DNA of 64,000 bases from Flavobacteriaceae bacterium (GTDB lineage: Bacteria > Bacteroidota > Bacteroidia > Flavobacteriales > Flavobacteriaceae): the NCBI GenBank assembly GCA_030148025.1, contig JASBUG010000009.1, forward strand, positions 1 through 64,000, read 5' to 3'. Positions 54,389 to 63,998 of the stretch are shown here, piece by piece; the stretch's first letter is position 1, and each line of letters begins with the position of its first letter. Made by a program: the position numbers and the translations under genes. The notes under the pieces were generated by a model. That model saw only the letters and a list, made by a program, of their open reading frames with translations. It did not search any database and had not been told where the DNA came from.

Positions 54389-55834
54389 ATGACAAACATT
54401 AAGGAATTATATAGACTAGTTACAATAATAAGTCTTTTCACAATTTTCATTGGGTGCACAACTTCTAATAAATCATCTAGAGATCTTAAAAATGAAAAAA
54501 GCAATTACGAGAACATATTCGCAATAAAAAATGTGAATATCATTCCCATGACTGTTGAAAATAAGGTTCTCCAAAATGCAACAATACTAATTAAAGAAAA
54601 CAAAATAGTATCAATAAATAAATCGATTCCTGATGATGCCATCATAATTGATGGAAAAGACAAATGGCTAATTCCTGGACTTATTGATATGCACGTTCAC
54701 AATCTTTCAAGTGGTAGTTTCTCCAAGGGGTTTCCAACAAGAGGCTCTACTCTAAACTTTGAAACTCAAAACCTAATGACTCCCTACTTTGCTAATGGAG
54801 TCACGACTGTATTCGAACTAAGTGGTAGAGTTGGACACTTCTCCCAGAGAGATGAAATAGAGAGCAAAAAAGTCATTGGCCCACGAATAGCAATTGCAGC
54901 TGTAATTGATGGAGAAGGAAATGAAATAGTAGCCACCACTCCTTTAGAAGGTCGGCAATCTGTTAGAAACGCAAAAGGATTGGGATATAAATTCATTAAA
55001 GTTTATACATGGCTCAGTCCAGAAACTTTCAAAGCAGTAATAGATGAAGCCAAAAAACAAGGAATGAAAGTCGTAGGTCACATACCCAATGCATTTGAAG
55101 GAAAGGCAGCAGAAGAATTCTTCATTCCGCATTTTGGATTAATTGCGCATGCAGAAGAATTATCTAAACAAACCGATGATTATAGTTATGAAAAAGCACA
55201 AGAATTTGCCCGTTTAGCTAAAGAGAGTCATACTTGGTTAATTCCTAATTTAACAAATATGGTTGCTATTATTAAGCAGGCTAAATCATTGGAAAGTGTT
55301 ACAAGTTTACCAAGTTTAAAGTATGTGCATCCACTTATGCAAGATAAATGGGTAACCTCTAATAGCTATAATAAAAGAGCAACTCCTGAATTGATTGACT
55401 ACTTTCAAAAACAAGCCGATTTTCACAAACTCATAGTTAAAGCTTTTAAAGAAGCAGGAGTTCCTATGCTTGCAGGAACAGATGCTGGAATTTCTGGTGT
55501 GGTTTGGGGGTTTTCACTTCATGATGAGATACAGTTATTAGTAGATGCTGGCTTGTCTAATGAAGAAGCTTTAGCTACTGCTACACGATTAGCTGCAGAA
55601 TGGCTTGAAATTAATGACAAAGTCGGAACTATAGAAATAGACAAATTCGCCGATTTAGTTTTGTTAGATGAAAACCCTTTAGAAGATGTTAGTAATACGA
55701 GTAAAATTTCTGGTGTTATTGTAAATGGTAAATGGATAGATGCTACAAAAATCAAAACAATGCTTGATCATCTAGCCAAATGGAATAATGACAATAAAGA
55801 AAGATACCTATGGAAAAACAGAAAGAATTTATGA
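54389..55834 (+). CDS. Amidohydrolase-family lipoprotein
   Basis: The protein is 481 aa. The lipoprotein signal ends in IFIGC (Cys23). The imidazolonepropionase/prolidase-like amidohydrolase core has the metal site DMHVHN (LIPGLIDMHVHN), VVGHIPNAF, a His in LIAHAEEL and the late catalytic Asp in LAGTDAG. The C-terminal strand GTIEIDKFADLVLLDENPLEDVSN closes the composite domain. It probably hydrolyses a dipeptide or small amide in the envelope; substrate unknown. It follows an AraC gene. Confidence 0.92.
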   Translation: MTNIKELYRLVTIISLFTIFIGCTTSNKSSRDLKNEKSNYENIFAIKNVNIIPMTVENKVLQNATILIKENKIVSINKSIPDDAIIIDGKDKWLIPGLIDMHVHNLSSGSFSKGFPTRGSTLNFETQNLMTPYFANGVTTVFELSGRVGHFSQRDEIESKKVIGPRIAIAAVIDGEGNEIVATTPLEGRQSVRNAKGLGYKFIKVYTWLSPETFKAVIDEAKKQGMKVVGHIPNAFEGKAAEEFFIPHFGLIAHAEELSKQTDDYSYEKAQEFARLAKESHTWLIPNLTNMVAIIKQAKSLESVTSLPSLKYVHPLMQDKWVTSNSYNKRATPELIDYFQKQADFHKLIVKAFKEAGVPMLAGTDAGISGVVWGFSLHDEIQLLVDAGLSNEEALATATRLAAEWLEINDKVGTIEIDKFADLVLLDENPLEDVSNTSKISGVIVNGKWIDATKIKTMLDHLAKWNNDNKERYLWKNRKNL

Positions 55835-56027
55835 TATAAGTCTTAACCTAACGCTATAAATATAATTAGTTAACTTCGTTTAACATTATATCATAAAAAA
55901 TCATTTAATAAAAGAGACAGTAATCGAATAAAACAGGCTTCTTTTCAGAAAAAACTGTTGTTCGTTTAAATCATAATCTCATTATTTTTACGTTATCAAA
56001 AAAATAATTTTAAACTGAAAATAAAAA

Positions 56028-56861
56028 TTGAAAAAATTAAGGTTGGCTCAAAGTAAGCAGGTTAGCTTATCAGTAAAGGTGCTTGGTATTGCCTGGTTTA
56101 TATATTGGATACTATTGCTAATCCTTAATTTATTATATTTTAAAAGTGATAATTATCCAAAACCCCTATTATTTCTCTGGACCATTCTTTTTACAGCTTG
56201 CGGGATTATCATTTTTTATGGAATATGCAACATATACGATAACCTTATTAAAACTAGGGCTAAAATTGCAAAAATCGTTGTGGTATCTGTTATATTGTCT
56301 TTTGTAGGTGCTTATGTATGGAGTTTATTTGAACCTATTATATCCTATATCATCAATCCCAATATATCCACTTTAGAGATTAAGTGGGATATTGGTAGTC
56401 GCGGCACATTTTCTCAAAGTTTCATTGTGGCATTTTTTAGTGTCTCTTATTATTTCAGCAAAAATATCGAACAATTGACTATAGAAAAATCTATTCCTGA
56501 CATTACCAAACAAAAAATGCCTTCTCTTCAAGATACAGTGACTGTGTATATTAAAAATGATATTTTTATACTTCCTATTTCAAATATTAAAAAGATTAGT
56601 GTTAGTGGTAATTATTCAGTAATAACTGACCATGAAAACTCGAAATTTGAAATAAAGAAAAGTTTAAAAAAATGGGAACCTGAATTACCTATGAATTATT
56701 TTAAGAGAATTCACAGATCGACCATTATCAATACAAATTTTATTGAAAAAATTGAGCTTTCTCATAACTACAGTTATCGTATAAAATTAAAAGGAATAGA
56801 CAACCATGAAGATGTTAGTAGACGCTATGGAGCAGCATTAAAAAAAGAAATGAAATTATAA
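56028..56861 (+). CDS. Membrane-bound LytTR regulator
   Basis: The protein is 277 aa from TTG 56028 (KKLRLAQSKQVSLSVKVLG); the next Met is near residue 160, beyond the membrane part. Four hydrophobic segments fill the first 155 residues. The LytTR DNA-binding domain spans about 170-277 (VYIKNDIFILPISNIKKISV, YFKRIHRSTIINTNFIEKIE). It has no receiver domain, so it would sense through its membrane part. With the gene at 21441 it is one of two LytTR proteins here and an alternative candidate for the giant-gene repeats. Confidence 0.88.
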   Translation: MKKLRLAQSKQVSLSVKVLGIAWFIYWILLLILNLLYFKSDNYPKPLLFLWTILFTACGIIIFYGICNIYDNLIKTRAKIAKIVVVSVILSFVGAYVWSLFEPIISYIINPNISTLEIKWDIGSRGTFSQSFIVAFFSVSYYFSKNIEQLTIEKSIPDITKQKMPSLQDTVTVYIKNDIFILPISNIKKISVSGNYSVITDHENSKFEIKKSLKKWEPELPMNYFKRIHRSTIINTNFIEKIELSHNYSYRIKLKGIDNHEDVSRRYGAALKKEMKL

Positions 56862-56985
56862 CAGTAGAAACTTAATTACCACTAAGTACTAAAATTATAC
56901 CACTTATCACTTTATTGGATTTTGTAACATTTTATCTGCTTACTTTTGAGTCAAAATTAGCGTTAACCAATTAACAGCTTTCTTA

Positions 56986-58509
56986 ATGAAACAATCCATT
57001 TTTACAATTATCTTTCTACTTCTTATCTGCGCTTCATGCGAAAAGCAACCCGATTACAAGAAGTTTACTGAAGACTATTCACATTTTATTGAAAAGGCAA
57101 TCTCTGCATTTGAAACCAAACATGGTCTATCCCTAGCAATAGTAAAAGACAATCGAATTATCTTTGAAAAATATCATGGTCTTGCTGATGTTGAAAATCA
57201 AACACCTGTAGATGAAAACACATGCTTTTATATTGCTTCATCAACAAAATCATTTACTGCATTAGCAGCTCTAATTTTAGAATCAAAAGGAAAACTAGAT
57301 TTAGATAAATCTGTATCCGATTATTTTCCAGAAATTAATTTTGCTCCAGAACTTAAAACCGATAGCATTACAATTCACCATTTAATTCAGCACACTTCAG
57401 GCATAAAGAATTGGCCAATAATCAACGCTACTGCATATACAGGTGTGCATAATCCTGAATTATTATTGGCACAACTCGAAAAACACACACGCATTGATAA
57501 AAAAGCTCCATTTGGAAAATTTCATTACACTAATTTAGGTTACAATATTCTGGGGATGATTATGAACCGAGAATTGGGTCAAGATTGGCAGTCCATTCTT
57601 CATGACGAGATTTTTAAACCCTTAAATATGGGGCTTACCAGTGCACGAATGACTAAAGCGAAAAATGAGGGATGGCAAGTTGCAAAACCACATAGCCAGC
57701 TTAACGATGGAAATATTTTAGAACGTCTTTCTCTAGAGAAGCAAGACAATACTATGCATCCCGCTGGAGGCATTATATCTACACCTCGAGATATATCCAA
57801 ATGGCTTATCATGGAATTAAACAATGGCGCAATTGATGGCAAACAAATATTTGATGCTAGTATGATTGAAAATAGCCTTTTACCTCATGCCGCTCAAGAC
57901 AAAAAATATGGAGACCTCAAACGCTTCGGTTATGGTTATGGATGGAATTTAGCAACGACATCACATGGCGATACTTTAATACACCATTTTGGTGGCTTTA
58001 GTGGTACTCATGCTGAAGTGTCAATGATGCCGTCAACGGGAGTAGGTGTCGTTATGATGACCAATGAAAATGGTTCTGGGAGTGACCTCAGTTTTTTACT
58101 AGCCTCCTATGCTTTTGATTATTTTGCAGGCAGAACAGATCTGGACAATTATTATGATAAAAAATTGAACGATTATGTTAAAGGGATTTCAGATTGGAAA
58201 AAGAGCATCAAAAAACATGAAGTTGATCGCTCCAAACGACAATGGCAACTCGAACTTCCACATGAAGCATATGCAGGAACTTACATCAGTGAATTATTTG
58301 GCACTCTCGAAGTTAAATACATTGGAGATAACCAATTAACAGCACAGGTTGGGAATTTAAAATCACCAGTGGCAGAACCTTATGATCGAAATTCAATTCG
58401 GGTAGAAATGACACCGCGATCTGGTTCAGTTATACACTTTAGTATAGAAAATGATACTGTTATAAAAGCTAATTGGGATGGGTTAACCTATACAAAAATA
58501 ACTGAGTAG
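56986..58509 (+). CDS. Serine hydrolase lipoprotein (beta-lactamase/PBP family)
   Basis: The protein is 507 aa with lipobox ending LICASC (Cys18). The catalytic SxxK is SSTK (85-88). YTN (FHYTNLGYNILG) is the YxN motif, and HHFGGFSGTHAEV replaces KTG. A C-terminal domain of about 100 residues (YAGTYISELFGTLEVKYIG) resembles DUF3471. It is the third hydrolase of this class in the window and is monocistronic. Substrate unknown. Confidence 0.92.
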   Translation: MKQSIFTIIFLLLICASCEKQPDYKKFTEDYSHFIEKAISAFETKHGLSLAIVKDNRIIFEKYHGLADVENQTPVDENTCFYIASSTKSFTALAALILESKGKLDLDKSVSDYFPEINFAPELKTDSITIHHLIQHTSGIKNWPIINATAYTGVHNPELLLAQLEKHTRIDKKAPFGKFHYTNLGYNILGMIMNRELGQDWQSILHDEIFKPLNMGLTSARMTKAKNEGWQVAKPHSQLNDGNILERLSLEKQDNTMHPAGGIISTPRDISKWLIMELNNGAIDGKQIFDASMIENSLLPHAAQDKKYGDLKRFGYGYGWNLATTSHGDTLIHHFGGFSGTHAEVSMMPSTGVGVVMMTNENGSGSDLSFLLASYAFDYFAGRTDLDNYYDKKLNDYVKGISDWKKSIKKHEVDRSKRQWQLELPHEAYAGTYISELFGTLEVKYIGDNQLTAQVGNLKSPVAEPYDRNSIRVEMTPRSGSVIHFSIENDTVIKANWDGLTYTKITE

Positions 58510-58614
58510 TTATTTATTAAACTTTTCACATAGCCATATTTTTTCTATTGCCCATATGAATAAAATCATGCTGTTCAGAGTACTAATATAAAAAAGTACA
58601 ACGCCACTATATTT

Positions 58615-59304
58615 CTACTCATAAAACACCGCCACCTCGTCCAGAGACTTGCGCTCTATATCTGGCACATAGGCAGGTTGTTTTGGATAACCTATGGGTA
58701 GCAATAAATAAGCACGCTCGTTACTTGGTCTATCTAAGAGCTTGGTTAAAAAATTCATAGGGCTTGGTGTATGTGTTAAGGTTACCAAACCTGCATTATG
58801 AATGGCTGTGATTAGCATACCGCTGGCAATACCAATAGATTCATTTACATAATAGTTGTTGTAACGTTCGTCCCCATCATGCTCATATACGCGTTTAAAC
58901 CCAACAATTATCCAAGGTGCGTCATCTATAAAGGGTTTATTAGCATCTGTTCCTAAAGGTGCTAGATCTTTTCTCCAGCGCTCACTCATACGCTTTCCAT
59001 AAGTTTCACGCTCTTCTTCTTCGGCAGCTAAACGTATTTTATGTTTTAACTCTTTGTTAGAAACCGCACAAAAGGTCCATGGCTGTTTGTGAGCTCCAGA
59101 AGGCGCTGTAGATGCTGACTTGATAATATTCTCGATCACTTCCTTTGGAATATCCTGAGACGCATATTCCCTAACCGATCGTCTCGTATCTAACCAATTA
59201 TAAAAGGCCTCACTTTTAGCAATAGATTGTTCCTGTGATAACTCAGTAGAGTTATATAAAATATGCTTATAACCGTTTATTAAAATATGATCTTTGATTT
59301 TCAT
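58615..59304 (-). CDS. Nitroreductase-family flavoprotein
   Basis: The protein is 229 aa. FMN-binding features are present: WLDTRRSVREYASQDIP, IKSASTAPSGAHKQPWTFCA, IGIASGMLITAIHNAGL and LLLPIGYPKQPAYVP. It probably uses FMN and NAD(P)H to reduce a nitro, quinone or similar group. The PSGAHKQPW version also occurs in enamine- and iodotyrosine-deiodinase-like members. The exact substrate is unknown. It is monocistronic. Confidence 0.93.
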   Translation of the reverse strand: MKIKDHILINGYKHILYNSTELSQEQSIAKSEAFYNWLDTRRSVREYASQDIPKEVIENIIKSASTAPSGAHKQPWTFCAVSNKELKHKIRLAAEEEERETYGKRMSERWRKDLAPLGTDANKPFIDDAPWIIVGFKRVYEHDGDERYNNYYVNESIGIASGMLITAIHNAGLVTLTHTPSPMNFLTKLLDRPSNERAYLLLPIGYPKQPAYVPDIERKSLDEVAVFYE

Positions 59305-59328
59305 TTAATAAATGTAGTATTATTTTTC

Positions 59329-59357
59329 TTGATTTCGACTGCGCTCAATCTGACAGA
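59329..59357. repeat. Short GC-richer intergenic element
   Basis: TTGATTTCGACTGCGCTCAA and the following TCTGACAGA lie in the gap between the nitroreductase and glycosyltransferase genes. The TTCGACTGCGCTCAAT core matches, from memory, an intergenic repeat scattered in many Flavobacteriaceae genomes. Only one copy is in this window. Confidence 0.5.
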
Positions 59358-59365
59358 AAATTGTT

Positions 59366-60595
59366 TTAAACTTGTTTGTTCTTCTCTTCTATCCATCGCG
59401 ACATAAACTTAGTGCTTTGCATGGTATGATGCTGTAACATACTGCCCATAAAATTCTGCAAACGATGATTCTCTAAATTTTCTGTTATTGCTTCTACTCT
59501 ACTCAATAGCTTCCTACTATGAGTTATTTTATTAAAACGTGAATTGATGACTTCAAATCCATGTTGCTGTTTTGAAGACCAAAGATTTTCATCGTTATAA
59601 AGTTCAACAGAGTTATTTGCAAACTCGTCTGGATCATCAGCTATAAAACCGCATGCTTCCATATCACCAAACATACCTTCAGCTGCTATAGTTGACATAC
59701 CAGATGGTGTTCCATTTACCATAGCATCTATAAGCTTTCCTTTTAATCCTGCTCCAAATTGCAATGGCGCTAAACATACTCTAGCTTGCTGCATGACCTC
59801 ATTAACATCTTCAGCAAAACCTTTTACTAAAAACCCTTCTTTATCATTATGTAACTGAGTCACTTTTTGCGAAGCATAGGCACCATAAATATGCATTTCA
59901 GCTTTAGGTAATTGCTTTCTAATTAATGGCCAAATAGCATGTTTTAAATACAATACCGAATTGTAATTAGGTTCGTGTAAAAAGTTTCCAATGGTGATGA
60001 AATGTGCTCTTTCCTTAAACGACGGTAATACTATTGATTCATCCAGCGATTCCAATAAGAAAGGTGTGTATTGCAATAACTCGGTTGCGACCTTAAACTT
60101 TTTATTTAAAAGTTCTATTTCTGCTTCCGAAATTATCAAAGTCAAATCACATCGATAAATACTTGCTATTTCTCGCTTAGCAATGTCACTAAACAAATAA
60201 TTGTCATCAAATGGCTGATTATCCTTAAAAGCTTTATGACGTCCTTTTCGTAAGCAGTGAAGATCTTCGGTGTCTAAAATTCTTATCGCTTTTGGACAAT
60301 GTTCAGCAACACGCCAACCAAATTGTTCTTCCATCATAAACCTGTCAAACATTACCACATCTGGCTTTAATTTCTTTATAAAATCGTCAAAGGAAGGATT
60401 GTTCAATTCTATCTCTACTGTAGTAACATCAATACTATTTAAATCAAAAGCATTATCGGTTTTAGCACAAGGGCTTGCAAAAGTAATTGTATAACTATCA
60501 TTTTGAAAGGCCTCAATTAACTGCATCATTCTACTTCCAGCAGCAGAACTCTTAGGCTCAGGCCACACATAACCAATAATGAGAAGTTTTCGCAT
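59366..60595 (-). CDS. Glycosyltransferase, GT4-like
   Basis: The protein is 409 aa in two Rossmann-like halves. N-terminal half: RKLLIIGYVWPEPKSSAAGS, FDDFIKKLKPDVVMFDRF. C-terminal half: FITIGNFLHEPNYNSVLYL, AEMHIYGAYASQKV, ARVCLAPLQFGAGLKGKLID and MVNGTPSGMSTIAAEGM, the sugar-nucleotide-binding pattern of GT-B family 4 enzymes. Donor and acceptor are unknown. It is followed directly by the haem-binding protein gene upstream on the same strand, six bases away. Confidence 0.88.
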   Translation of the reverse strand: MRKLLIIGYVWPEPKSSAAGSRMMQLIEAFQNDSYTITFASPCAKTDNAFDLNSIDVTTVEIELNNPSFDDFIKKLKPDVVMFDRFMMEEQFGWRVAEHCPKAIRILDTEDLHCLRKGRHKAFKDNQPFDDNYLFSDIAKREIASIYRCDLTLIISEAEIELLNKKFKVATELLQYTPFLLESLDESIVLPSFKERAHFITIGNFLHEPNYNSVLYLKHAIWPLIRKQLPKAEMHIYGAYASQKVTQLHNDKEGFLVKGFAEDVNEVMQQARVCLAPLQFGAGLKGKLIDAMVNGTPSGMSTIAAEGMFGDMEACGFIADDPDEFANNSVELYNDENLWSSKQQHGFEVINSRFNKITHSRKLLSRVEAITENLENHRLQNFMGSMLQHHTMQSTKFMSRWIEEKNKQV

Positions 60596-60600
60596 CCAGA

Positions 60601-61056
60601 CTAATTATACTGTTCGCGTGTTTTTTTCACCCAACCTTTAACAGCATTTATTTGGGCTTCAGATAATTTTGCTTCGCCATGGGTAATAGTGTAAGACTGT
60701 AAAGGCATTTCTTTAGCAACTACCAATTCTTCAATTTCTTCTAGTTTATGATCTTTTTTCTTATTACTAAATTCTGACCAATTTGAAAAGTTAAGTTCTT
60801 CTTTTCCGTGATCTACATGACCAGCCATCCAATAATTAACTGGTGTAATGTTATTATACCAAGGATAACGTGTAAAATCACTATGGCAATCATAGCAAGC
60901 TTCTTTTAAAATTAGTTTTACATCTTCTGGCGGATTAGTTTCATTTAAAAAGGCTTCAATACTTGCTATATCACCTTCATTTTTTTCAGGACCGAAAAAC
61001 TGAGCGACAACAAAAACAATAAGTAATAACCATAATATTTTTTTGAGAATCTTCAT
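60601..61056 (-). CDS. Haem-binding-domain protein
   Basis: The protein is 151 aa from ATG 61056 (MKILKKILWLLLIVFVVAQF), with a membrane anchor or signal. The domain has the c-type haem motif CYDCH (54-58) plus the conserved YPWYNNITPVNYWMAGHVDH and LNFSNWSEF pattern of the Haem_bd family. It is probably a periplasmic cytochrome-like electron carrier or sensor. It lies six bases before the glycosyltransferase gene and may share its transcript. Confidence 0.9.
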   Translation of the reverse strand: MKILKKILWLLLIVFVVAQFFGPEKNEGDIASIEAFLNETNPPEDVKLILKEACYDCHSDFTRYPWYNNITPVNYWMAGHVDHGKEELNFSNWSEFSNKKKDHKLEEIEELVVAKEMPLQSYTITHGEAKLSEAQINAVKGWVKKTREQYN

Positions 61057-61140
61057 AATACTGCTTTTTAACTTAAATTTACCTCTGTAAGTAAATTTAG
61101 TAAAAACAAATCTGATTTTATTTAGCATTAAGACATTTTT

Positions 61141-61719
61141 ATGATGACTACCGAACAACTTTACAAAGAACTAGATTACGTTAATCATTCTAGAGATAAT
61201 CGAAAAAAGTATGCGAACTTAGTTATCAATCATCCAGAAATGCTACCTCAGGTTATGGATATTTTATTTAATGTAAATGATAAACGTTCGGCAAGAGCAG
61301 CATGGTTGCTGGAATTTGTAGCCAGAGAAAACTTAAATGCTATTTTACCACATTTAGACAGAATAACCGAAGAGATGCATAAAGTACATTTAGATTCGGC
61401 CGTTAGGCCAATAGCTAAAGTTTGCGAATATCTAATTGAAGCTTATTATCATAAACTACACAACCAAACAAAAGAACAATTAACAACCGTTCATAAAGAA
61501 CGTATTATAGAATTAAGCTTCGATTACATGATTACAGATCAAAAAGTGGCGGCAAAGGCCTATTCTATGCGATCATTATTTTTACTTGGTAAAGAATATG
61601 ATTGGGTGCACCCTGAATTGATTATGATTTTAGAACGCGACTATAATGCTGGAAGTGCTGCTTTTAAAGCGCGAGCACGACAGTTATTGAAAAAGTTAAA
61701 AGCCCATAATGGGCAATAA
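61141..61719 (+). CDS. Helical hypothetical protein upstream of purB
   Basis: The protein is 192 aa, soluble and helical throughout, with HEAT-like spacing (MLPQVMDILFNVNDKRSARA, AWLLEFVARENLNAIL, RIIELSFDYMITDQKVAAKA). No family is recognised. Two ATG codons open the gene (61141, 61144). It lies 106 bases before purB, on the same strand, but purB has its own promoter element. Confidence 0.8.
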   Translation: MMTTEQLYKELDYVNHSRDNRKKYANLVINHPEMLPQVMDILFNVNDKRSARAAWLLEFVARENLNAILPHLDRITEEMHKVHLDSAVRPIAKVCEYLIEAYYHKLHNQTKEQLTTVHKERIIELSFDYMITDQKVAAKAYSMRSLFLLGKEYDWVHPELIMILERDYNAGSAAFKARARQLLKKLKAHNGQ

Positions 61720-61794
61720 AGAATTTATTGAAATCAACTATCCTCAAAGTTAGCTTCGGAGATTTATTTCGATTAATAAATGAAAAAAATCATG

Positions 61795-61802
61795 TACTTT
61801 TG
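61795..61802 (+). promoter_or_regulatory. -7 element upstream of purB
   Basis: TACTTTTG, a perfect TAnnTTTG, 23 bases before the ATG at 61826. The -33 box is weak. Confidence 0.5.
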
Positions 61803-61825
61803 CAGCTTTAAAAACAACACAACTT

Positions 61826-63169
61826 ATGTCTTTATCAACGCTTAATGCCATTTCTCCAATTGATGGTCGTTACAGAAGCAAAACAGATGCTTTAGCATCT
61901 TATTTTTCGGAAGAAGCTTTAATAAAATATCGAGTACAAGTAGAAATAGAATATTTCATTGCTCTTTGTGAAATTCCGTTACCACAACTTTCAAATTTTG
62001 ATCATTCGTTGTTTGATGAGTTGAGAAACATCTATAAGAATTTCTCTGCTGAAAATGCTATGGCAATAAAAGACATTGAAAAAGTAACCAATCACGATGT
62101 AAAAGCGGTTGAATATTTTATAAAAGAGCGCTTTGATGCTTTAGGCATTTCAGAATACAAAGAGTTTATCCATTTTGGATTAACGTCTCAAGACATTAAT
62201 AACACAGCAGTTCCATTAAGCATTAAGGATGCCATGAACGATGTGTATGTTCCTGAATACTTCACAGTTTTAAACCGTTTAGAAGAACTTTCTGAAGAGT
62301 GGAAAGATGTACCAATGCTTGCAAGAACACACGGGCAACCAGCGTCTCCTACACGCTTAGGAAAAGAGGTTCAAGTTTTTGTGGTACGTTTAAAAGAGCA
62401 GTTCAATTTAATGAACGATATTCCGTCAGCAGCCAAATTTGGTGGAGCCACAGGAAATTTCAATGCACACCATGTAGCCTATCCATCGATCGATTGGAAA
62501 GATTTTGGAACGCGTTTCGTTCAAGAAAAATTAGGTTTATATCATTCGTTCCCAACAACACAAATTGAGCATTACGACCATATGGCCGCTTTATTTGATT
62601 GCTTAAAACGTATCAATACTATTTTAATAGATCTTGATAGAGATATCTGGACTTATGTGTCTATGGATTACTTTAAGCAAAAGATCAAAAAAGGAGAAGT
62701 TGGTAGTAGCGCTATGCCACATAAAGTAAATCCTATTGATTTTGAAAATAGTGAGGGTAACTTAGGTATTGCCAATGCTGTATTTGAGCATTTATCTGCT
62801 AAACTTCCTATTTCCAGATTACAACGTGACCTTACAGATAGTACGGTTTTACGTAATGTTGGCGTGCCATTTGGACATACTATTATTGGTTTTAAATCGA
62901 CACTAAAAGGCTTAAACAAACTACTTTTAAACGAAAGTAAATTTGCCGAAGATCTAGAAAATAACTGGGCGGTTGCCGCTGAAGCAATTCAAACTATTTT
63001 ACGACGTGAAGGTTATCCAAACCCTTATGAAGCATTAAAGGGTTTAACTAGAACCAACGAAGCTATTACACAAACTTCTATTGCTAACTTTATAGATACT
63101 CTGGAAGTAAGCGATGCTATTAAAACAGAATTAAAAGCAATTACACCAGGTAACTATACTGGTATATAA
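61826..63169 (+). CDS. purB: Adenylosuccinate lyase
   Basis: This 447-aa enzyme removes fumarate from SAICAR and from adenylosuccinate in purine synthesis. Motifs: SPIDGRYRSKTDALA at the N terminus, HFGLTSQDINNTAVPL, ARTHGQPASPTRLGKE and the fumarase/lyase superfamily signature GSSAMPHKVNPIDFENSEGN. Length is normal. A short membrane-protein gene begins at the next base after the stop. Confidence 0.98.
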   Translation: MSLSTLNAISPIDGRYRSKTDALASYFSEEALIKYRVQVEIEYFIALCEIPLPQLSNFDHSLFDELRNIYKNFSAENAMAIKDIEKVTNHDVKAVEYFIKERFDALGISEYKEFIHFGLTSQDINNTAVPLSIKDAMNDVYVPEYFTVLNRLEELSEEWKDVPMLARTHGQPASPTRLGKEVQVFVVRLKEQFNLMNDIPSAAKFGGATGNFNAHHVAYPSIDWKDFGTRFVQEKLGLYHSFPTTQIEHYDHMAALFDCLKRINTILIDLDRDIWTYVSMDYFKQKIKKGEVGSSAMPHKVNPIDFENSEGNLGIANAVFEHLSAKLPISRLQRDLTDSTVLRNVGVPFGHTIIGFKSTLKGLNKLLLNESKFAEDLENNWAVAAEAIQTILRREGYPNPYEALKGLTRTNEAITQTSIANFIDTLEVSDAIKTELKAITPGNYTGI

Positions 63170-63358
63170 ATGAACAACAATAAACTTACATTATTAGCAA
63201 CAGGACTGCTGGTAGCCTTCTTTTTTATTGCAGGTCTATTAAAATTGTTAGACAATTTTATTGTCATGATGCTATTATTTTTAGGCTTTATTGCTATTGC
63301 TGTAAATATTGTTATTATAAAATCTAAAGAAGATGATAAAAAAAAACTGCCTAAATAG
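63170..63358 (+). CDS. Small two-helix membrane protein after purB
   Basis: The protein is 62 aa with two transmembrane helices (LLATGLLVAFFFIAGLLKLL; VMMLLFLGFIAIAVNIVII) and a charged tail KSKEDDKKKLPK. Its ATG directly follows the purB stop, so it is co-translated. Its stop is inside the terminator stem. Function unknown. Confidence 0.75.
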   Translation: MNNNKLTLLATGLLVAFFFIAGLLKLLDNFIVMMLLFLGFIAIAVNIVIIKSKEDDKKKLPK

Positions 63359-63369
63359 GCAGGTTTTTT
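63341..63369 (+). terminator. Terminator of purB and the small membrane protein
   Basis: CTGCCTA (63347-63353) / TAGGCAG (63356-63362) with a two-base loop, A run before and TTTTTT after. It overlaps the stop codon of the 62-aa gene. Confidence 0.85.
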
Positions 63370-63395
63370 ACATTAACATTTTTTATTTTGATTGA

Positions 63396-63998
63396 TTAAT
63401 CTAGCACTTCAGAGGACAGATCATCTAAAACATCACTTGCTCCTCCTGAAGGTCTAAAAAACTTCATGAAATCTTCAACCGAATTTTCATCTGAAGACAT
63501 CTGATTCACAACGTCTCCTAATTTCATGATCTTTGCTGGTTCCATATCGTCACCAAGAACTCTTATTATTCCGAAACCTGATTCATTCATACTTCCAAAA
63601 ATAATAAGCTCATCTATAGTTGTATCGGTACCAATATATTTTACAATAATTCTACCATCACTTGAGTTACCTCCTCTAAATAGCTCTTGGTATTTCTCAT
63701 CTTTTAAAATGGTCTTTACTTTAGCTAATTCAGCTTTATATGCCTCTTCATTATCACCATCTTTTTGGTAACCTAACATATTAAGTTTATCTATAGACTC
63801 GTATGCTTCCTTTTGTACATCTGTAAGATCGATATTCTCAACATTCACAAAACTTACTGGAATATCTACTGATATAAAATTAGGAGCTTCTTGATTTAAA
63901 ACATAATAACCTTGCAAGGTCTCTCCTCCATAGCCACAGCTGGTTAAAACAGTGGCTATAAGGAGTGACATTACATATTTTTTGATTGATGTGTACAT
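63396..63998 (-). CDS. DUF4252 lipoprotein
   Basis: The protein is 200 aa (or about 191 from an internal Met). The lipoprotein signal ends LLIATVLTSC. The body matches DUF4252 (ISVDIPVSFVNVENIDL, DGRIIVKYIGTDTTIDELII, FGIIRVLGDDMEPAKIMKLG). Members often sit downstream of ECF sigma genes; here the upstream neighbour is outside the window. The cellular role is unknown. Confidence 0.85.
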   Translation of the reverse strand: MYTSIKKYVMSLLIATVLTSCGYGGETLQGYYVLNQEAPNFISVDIPVSFVNVENIDLTDVQKEAYESIDKLNMLGYQKDGDNEEAYKAELAKVKTILKDEKYQELFRGGNSSDGRIIVKYIGTDTTIDELIIFGSMNESGFGIIRVLGDDMEPAKIMKLGDVVNQMSSDENSVEDFMKFFRPSGGASDVLDDLSSEVLD

